Positions 42,815-46,564 of a DNA stretch of 46,564 nt are shown piece after piece. A model generated the notes under the pieces. It was not told the DNA's origin and did no database searches. It saw only the letters and a list, made by a program, of their open reading frames with translations. Source of the DNA: an uncultured Pelagibacteraceae bacterium (GTDB taxonomy: Bacteria > Pseudomonadota > Alphaproteobacteria > Pelagibacterales > Pelagibacteraceae); contig CABZHM010000009.1 of assembly GCA_902525625.1 (NCBI GenBank), forward strand, positions 1 through 46,564. Reading direction: 5' to 3'. Both the position numbers and the translations under genes were made by a program. Position 1 is the stretch's first letter. Every line of letters starts with the position of its first letter.

Positions 42815-43498
42815 TTAAAGATATTTTGATACTATTTTTTCTATACCCACAAAGTCTTTTACTAAGTGATTGTGGTAAATTTCAGTTGTATTTTTTTCAG
42901 TATATCCATCTTCAAGTAAAATAATAGGAATGTCAGCACTTTTTGCAGCATTAGCATCTGTTTCACTGTCCCCAATCATTAGTGATTTTTTTAAATTACC
43001 ATTAAGTATCTCAATTACAGAAGTCAAATGCCTTGGGTCAGGTTTACAATAATCAAAAGTATTATGCCCAGCTACATATTCAAAAAAATCATAAATTCCG
43101 ATTTTTTTCAAAAGATCAACAGCTAAATGCTCTTGTTTATTCGTACAAACTGCCATGGATATATCATTTTTTTTTGACCATTTTAAAAAATCTTTAACAC
43201 CATTTATTAATGTACTCTCATTAACAATGTTTTTTCCATAGAAATCAACGAAATCTTTTACCATCTCTTTTTTTATTTTTTTATCTTGGACTTTTCCAAA
43301 CTCTTTTTTAGCTTGCCCCCAAATTGATCGTCCAAGCATTGCACCAGCACCTTGTCCAACAAGATTTCTAATCTCTTCAGTCGATTTGGTTGGATATCCA
43401 AATTTATTCATGACATGGTTGTGTGCTCGCATTAAATCTGGCGCTGTATCAACCAGTGTACCGTCTAAATCAAATAGAATTGTAAATTTTTCTCTCAT
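42815..43498 (-). CDS. gph: HAD-family hydrolase, probable phosphoglycolate phosphatase
   Basis: 227 residues. The HAD motif I is ILFDLDGTLVDTAPDL (nucleophile D10, D12); motif II is AVCTNKQ; motif III/IV is the lysine in YCKPDPRHL and MIGDSETDANAAKSADIP. An alpha-helical C1 cap lies between motifs I and II. The arrangement and HNHVMNKFGYP fit the Gph/PGP subgroup, which removes phosphate from 2-phosphoglycolate. Alternative: another small-phosphate HAD phosphatase. It is divergent from the glmU-like gene. Confidence 0.85.
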   Translation of the reverse strand: MREKFTILFDLDGTLVDTAPDLMRAHNHVMNKFGYPTKSTEEIRNLVGQGAGAMLGRSIWGQAKKEFGKVQDKKIKKEMVKDFVDFYGKNIVNESTLINGVKDFLKWSKKNDISMAVCTNKQEHLAVDLLKKIGIYDFFEYVAGHNTFDYCKPDPRHLTSVIEILNGNLKKSLMIGDSETDANAAKSADIPIILLEDGYTEKNTTEIYHNHLVKDFVGIEKIVSKYL

Positions 43499-43569
43499 AT
43501 TTAAAAGTATTTTTAAGAAATATTTTGTGAATTAAGAAACATATATACATAATATAAAGAATTTAAAAG

Positions 43570-44193
43570 ATGAAACATGTTAATTTAAAAAATTCTCAAA
43601 TTAATTTAAGAAACAAATTTTTAAAATCAGGCGTAAAAATGATTGGTCCTGAAACAATTTTTTTTTCTAACGATACTCAAATAGGAAAAAATGTAATTAT
43701 TGAGCCTTATGTTGTGATTGGTTCTAAGGTAAAAATTGGAAATAATGTTGTCATTAAATCTTTTTCTCATCTTGAGTCATGTCGAATTGAGAATAAAGTT
43801 GAAATTGGCCCCTATGCAAGAATAAGACCTAATACGGTTTTAAAAGAAGGTTCAAAAGTTGGAAATTTTGTTGAAGTTAAGAAAAGTATAATTGGTAAAA
43901 AGTCAAAGATAAATCATTTATCATACATTGGTGACAGTAAAATTGGAAATTCTGTTAATGTTGGAGCAGGCACTATTACTTGTAATTATGATGGAAAAAA
44001 GAAATACGTGACAAACATAAAAGACAAAGTATTTATTGGATCAAACTCATCACTTGTAGCCCCAATAACTATTGGCGAAGGTAGCACAATCGGAGCTGGA
44101 TCTGTTATAACAAGAAATGTAAAAAGTAAATCTTTGGCTTTAACAAGAAGCGAACAAAAAGAAATTAAAAATTACAAAATTAGAGAAAAATAA
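43570..44193 (+). CDS. Stand-alone GlmU-type glucosamine-1-phosphate acetyltransferase domain
   Basis: 207 residues of left-handed beta-helix matching only the C-terminal half of GlmU. The acetyltransferase residues are present: R86 (YARIRPNT), K104 (VEVKKS), H116 and Y119 (NHLSYIGD), N139-Y140 (TITCNYDG) and the acetyl-CoA loop VGAGTITCN. The uridyltransferase domain (about 230 residues with the LAAGxGTRM motif) is absent, and there is no room for it upstream. It begins in what is the linker helix of bifunctional GlmU. The stop overlaps the glmS start by one base, so it should act on the glucosamine-phosphate pathway; the missing uridylyl transfer must be done by another gene. Confidence 0.85.
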   Translation: MKHVNLKNSQINLRNKFLKSGVKMIGPETIFFSNDTQIGKNVIIEPYVVIGSKVKIGNNVVIKSFSHLESCRIENKVEIGPYARIRPNTVLKEGSKVGNFVEVKKSIIGKKSKINHLSYIGDSKIGNSVNVGAGTITCNYDGKKKYVTNIKDKVFIGSNSSLVAPITIGEGSTIGAGSVITRNVKSKSLALTRSEQKEIKNYKIREK

Positions 44194-46013
44194 TGTGTGG
44201 AATTATTGGAATTAATAGTTACAAGCCAGTATCATCAGCGATAATTAATTCTTTAAAAAAATTAGAATATAGGGGTTACGACTCAGCAGGAATAGCCACT
44301 TTATCAAGCGGTTTGATTAATGAGATTAAATCTGAGGGTAGAGTAGATAATTTAGAAAAAAATTCACTTGTCAAAAAAATGGAGGGAACTATCGGCATTG
44401 GTCATGTCAGATGGGCAACACATGGAATACCTAGCAGCTTGAATGCTCATCCGCATTCTTCCCAAAATGTTTCGGTGGTACATAATGGTATCATTGAAAA
44501 TTCAACTATTTTAAAAAAATTTTTAATTGGGAAAGGACACAAATTTAAATCTCAAACAGATACAGAGGTTATTGTTCATTTAATAACTGAACATTTAAAA
44601 AAAGAAAATATAATTAACTCTATAAAAAAAACTTTAAAATTACTTCATGGAAGTTTTGCTCTAGGAATTATCTTTAAAGATCAACCAGATTTGATCATAG
44701 GTGCGAGAAGGGGCTCACCTTTAGCTGTTGGTTATGGTCCAAACGAAAACTATTTAGGTTCAGACTCATATGCTTTGAAATCAATGACAAACAAAATTAC
44801 TTATCTAAATGATGGTGAATTTTGTGTGATTAAAAAAGATCTAGTAGAATTTTTTGATGAGAAGGGAACAAAAATTAACAAAAAAGTTCTAGAGCTATCT
44901 AGTGAAAACCAAAAATATGACAAAGGAGATTACAAACATTTTATGGCTAAAGAAATAGATGAGCAACCAATGTCAATAAAGAATGGTATTAAAGAATACT
45001 TAGATACTGCAAATAATGACATTAATATATTTAATTTTCCATGGAAGATTGAAAATATTTCTTCAGTAATATTGATAGGATGTGGTACGGCATATCATTC
45101 CTGTTTAATGGCCAAATATTGGTTTGAGGAATTAACTTCTTTAGATGTGAGTGTAGATATAGCTTCAGAATTTAGGTACAGGAAAAATAGATTTAAAAAA
45201 GATAGTTTATACATTTTTGTGTCACAATCAGGTGAAACTGCTGATACTTATGCTGCTTTAGATTTATGTAATAAAAATGGCATGAAAACTTGTGGTGTTG
45301 TTAATGTTATCGAAAGCTCAATAGCAAGAGACTCTAAATTTGTTTTACCGATACACTGTGGTACAGAGATAGGTGTTGCCTCAACAAAAGCCTTCTTAGG
45401 TCAGATGCTGATATTATACATTCTTTCTTTAAAACTTGGATTAATTAGGGGAGATATTAATAAAAAAAAATTTTCTCAAAAATTAAAAGATTTAAAAGTT
45501 CTACCTGAATTAGTTAGCAAAACTTTACTTATTGACAATAAAATTCAAACTACTTCAAGTACTTTTATTGAGGCTAAGGGATCAATGTTTTTGGGGCGAG
45601 GATTTTCATACCCTATTGCATTAGAGGGAGCTTTAAAATTGAAAGAATTATCTTACGTTCATGCTGAAGGTTACCCAGCTGGCGAAATGAAACATGGACC
45701 TTTAGCATTGATTGAGGAAGGCATGCCAGTTGTAGTGTTGGCGCCTAGAGACAATTACTACAAAAAAACTATTTCTAATATGCAAGAAGTTATAGCGAGA
45801 GGAGCAAAAGTTTTGTTAATTACCAATAAAAGTAAAGATGAAATAGTTTCAGAAAATATTTGGGAAACAATCGAGGTCGAGACAACTAATGAAGACCTTT
45901 TGCCATTTCTTTTAACGATACCTTTGCAAAAATTAGCTTATTACTCAGCATTAAAGAAAGGTTACGATATTGATAAGCCTAGAAATCTGGCTAAGTCAGT
46001 TACAGTTGAATAA
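44193..46013 (+). CDS. glmS: Glutamine--fructose-6-phosphate aminotransferase (isomerizing)
   Basis: 606 residues, normal length. The N-terminal glutaminase has the catalytic Cys at position 2 of the ORF (MCGIIGI; Cys1 after Met removal), RGYDSAGIA and GHVRWATHG. Two SIS domains follow (IGCGTAYHS, FVSQSGETADT, GRGFSYPIALEGALKLKELSYVHAEGYPAGEMKHGPLALI) and the C-terminus ends DKPRNLAKSVTVE. It makes glucosamine-6-phosphate for peptidoglycan and LPS. It is coupled to the GlmU-type acetyltransferase by a one-base overlap. No glmS ribozyme is present. Confidence 0.96.
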   Translation: MCGIIGINSYKPVSSAIINSLKKLEYRGYDSAGIATLSSGLINEIKSEGRVDNLEKNSLVKKMEGTIGIGHVRWATHGIPSSLNAHPHSSQNVSVVHNGIIENSTILKKFLIGKGHKFKSQTDTEVIVHLITEHLKKENIINSIKKTLKLLHGSFALGIIFKDQPDLIIGARRGSPLAVGYGPNENYLGSDSYALKSMTNKITYLNDGEFCVIKKDLVEFFDEKGTKINKKVLELSSENQKYDKGDYKHFMAKEIDEQPMSIKNGIKEYLDTANNDINIFNFPWKIENISSVILIGCGTAYHSCLMAKYWFEELTSLDVSVDIASEFRYRKNRFKKDSLYIFVSQSGETADTYAALDLCNKNGMKTCGVVNVIESSIARDSKFVLPIHCGTEIGVASTKAFLGQMLILYILSLKLGLIRGDINKKKFSQKLKDLKVLPELVSKTLLIDNKIQTTSSTFIEAKGSMFLGRGFSYPIALEGALKLKELSYVHAEGYPAGEMKHGPLALIEEGMPVVVLAPRDNYYKKTISNMQEVIARGAKVLLITNKSKDEIVSENIWETIEVETTNEDLLPFLLTIPLQKLAYYSALKKGYDIDKPRNLAKSVTVE

Positions 46014-46019
46014 TAGTCT

Positions 46020-46564
46020 GTGAAAATAAATTTTACCAAAAGAGTCAATTTTTGGCATATAGCCTCAGTCGCTCGTGATAAAAATTTAAATGATTATGAA
46101 ATATTAAACCAAGCTTTTAAGCAAGACGTATTAGAAGAAGAAAATAAAACATTTTTAAAAAAATTTATTAATTGTTTTAAAAATGTTAAAGATATTAAAT
46201 CACAATTATATCAAGATGTATTTGCATCATTTGTTATTGGAAACCAGTTTGATAAAACATTTTTAGAATTTGGTGCCACAGATGGATTAGAGTTGTCCAA
46301 TTCATTTATGCTGGAAAATACTTTAAATTGGAGTGGTGTTTTGTCTGAACCAAGTCCACAATGGCATAAAGTATTAAGGGAAAACAGAAAATATACCAAA
46401 ATTATAAAAAAGTGCATTTGGTCAGAGAGTGGAAAAATTTTAGATTTTTTTATGTCAGATAGGGGTAATTTTTCCACTTTAAATGAATTTATTGATAGTG
46501 ATAAGTATTACATGCCAAAAAATACTGAAGCGAGAAAAAAAGCTGGTAAGTTGATAACTGTAGA
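46020..46564 (+). CDS. FkbM family methyltransferase (3' end beyond window)
   Basis: An open frame from a GTG at 46020, six bases after glmS, runs to the end of the window without a stop (181 codons visible). It contains SQLYQDVFASFVIGNQFDKTFLEFGATDGLELSN (SAM-binding region) and WSGVLSEPSPQWHKVLRENR, which fit FkbM methyltransferases, often involved in polysaccharide or LPS modification. The start is uncertain because no ribosome-binding site is visible and there is no early ATG; the first 60 residues show no obvious family motif. Confidence 0.8.
   Translation, partial: MKINFTKRVNFWHIASVARDKNLNDYEILNQAFKQDVLEEENKTFLKKFINCFKNVKDIKSQLYQDVFASFVIGNQFDKTFLEFGATDGLELSNSFMLENTLNWSGVLSEPSPQWHKVLRENRKYTKIIKKCIWSESGKILDFFMSDRGNFSTLNEFIDSDKYYMPKNTEARKKAGKLITV

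Noticed and set aside
43499..44200. glmS ribozyme or riboswitch before glmS
   Set aside because: glmS starts inside the stop of the upstream gene; there is no leader, and the ribozyme is typical of Gram-positive bacteria.
1..46564. CRISPR array, insertion sequence, prophage or integration site
   Set aside because: No spaced direct repeats, transposase, integrase or phage genes. The single tRNA has no duplicated 3' end elsewhere in the window that I could see.

Overview
The window looks like a chromosomal segment of a streamlined, very AT-rich marine alphaproteobacterium of the SAR11 / Pelagibacterales type. The reasons are the strong A+T bias, short intergenic gaps (none over 300 bp), many 1-4 nt gene overlaps, some TTG/GTG starts, and the gene content: dimethylglycine-dehydrogenase-like oxidase, TRAP and ABC solute-binding-protein transporters, malate thiokinase/malyl-CoA lyase, methylcitrate cycle, and MTA salvage. 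No mobile element, prophage, CRISPR array or rRNA was seen. The assignment is inference from protein resemblance by eye; no search was run.

Layout. 1-4.2 kb: the 3' part of a frameshifted FAD oxidase/GcvT-domain protein (dimethylglycine/sarcosine dehydrogenase type), a BASS-family transporter, and a regulator with two winged-helix domains. 4.2-4.8 kb: a near-perfect tandem 15-bp repeat upstream of two overlapping small tail-anchored membrane proteins, divergent from that regulator. 4.8-8.9 kb: frameshifted guaC, then mcl-mtkA-mtkB (malyl-CoA lyase and malate thiokinase) with a possible leader ORF. 9.1 kb: tRNA-Met(CAU). 9.2-13.4 kb: apt, divergent from mtnP-mtnA-aldolase-speDE, which links spermidine synthesis (producing methylthioadenosine) to MTA salvage of the DHAP-shunt type; speDE is frameshifted. 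13.4-15.7 kb: a polar/basic amino-acid ABC transporter (binding protein and two permeases, no ATPase nearby). 15.7-18.7 kb: envelope glycosyltransferases, a DUF6165-like protein and a redoxin. 18.7-23.6 kb: gamma-carbonic-anhydrase-like protein, then a TPR/beta-barrel outer-membrane protein next to a 992-aa FecR-domain exported protein. 23.6-27.4 kb: a cis-CaaD/Cg10062-like tautomerase-superfamily enzyme, an FMN-binding protein, a 3-hydroxyisobutyrate-dehydrogenase family enzyme, an MFS transporter, and rpoZ with a long acidic tail.

27.4-33.5 kb: a family III CoA-transferase divergent from a complete TRAP transporter (dctPQM), then dusA, a TSUP exporter and a DUF2061 protein. 33.6-38.6 kb: phosphomannomutase/phosphoglucomutase, nrdAB behind two candidate NrdR boxes, and a DUF1289 protein. 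38.6-46.6 kb: a methyltransferase, prpD-prpB-prpC for propionate, gph, a stand-alone GlmU acetyltransferase domain followed by glmS, and the start of an FkbM methyltransferase cut off by the window end.

Three features stand out. First, three genes are broken by single-base differences in A/T homopolymers (two A7 runs one base too long, one A5 one base too short). Second, both solute-binding-protein operons carry a strong hairpin directly between the binding-protein gene and the start codon of the first permease. Third, the 4.2 kb regulator / tandem repeat / two small membrane proteins form a compact unit I cannot match to a known system.
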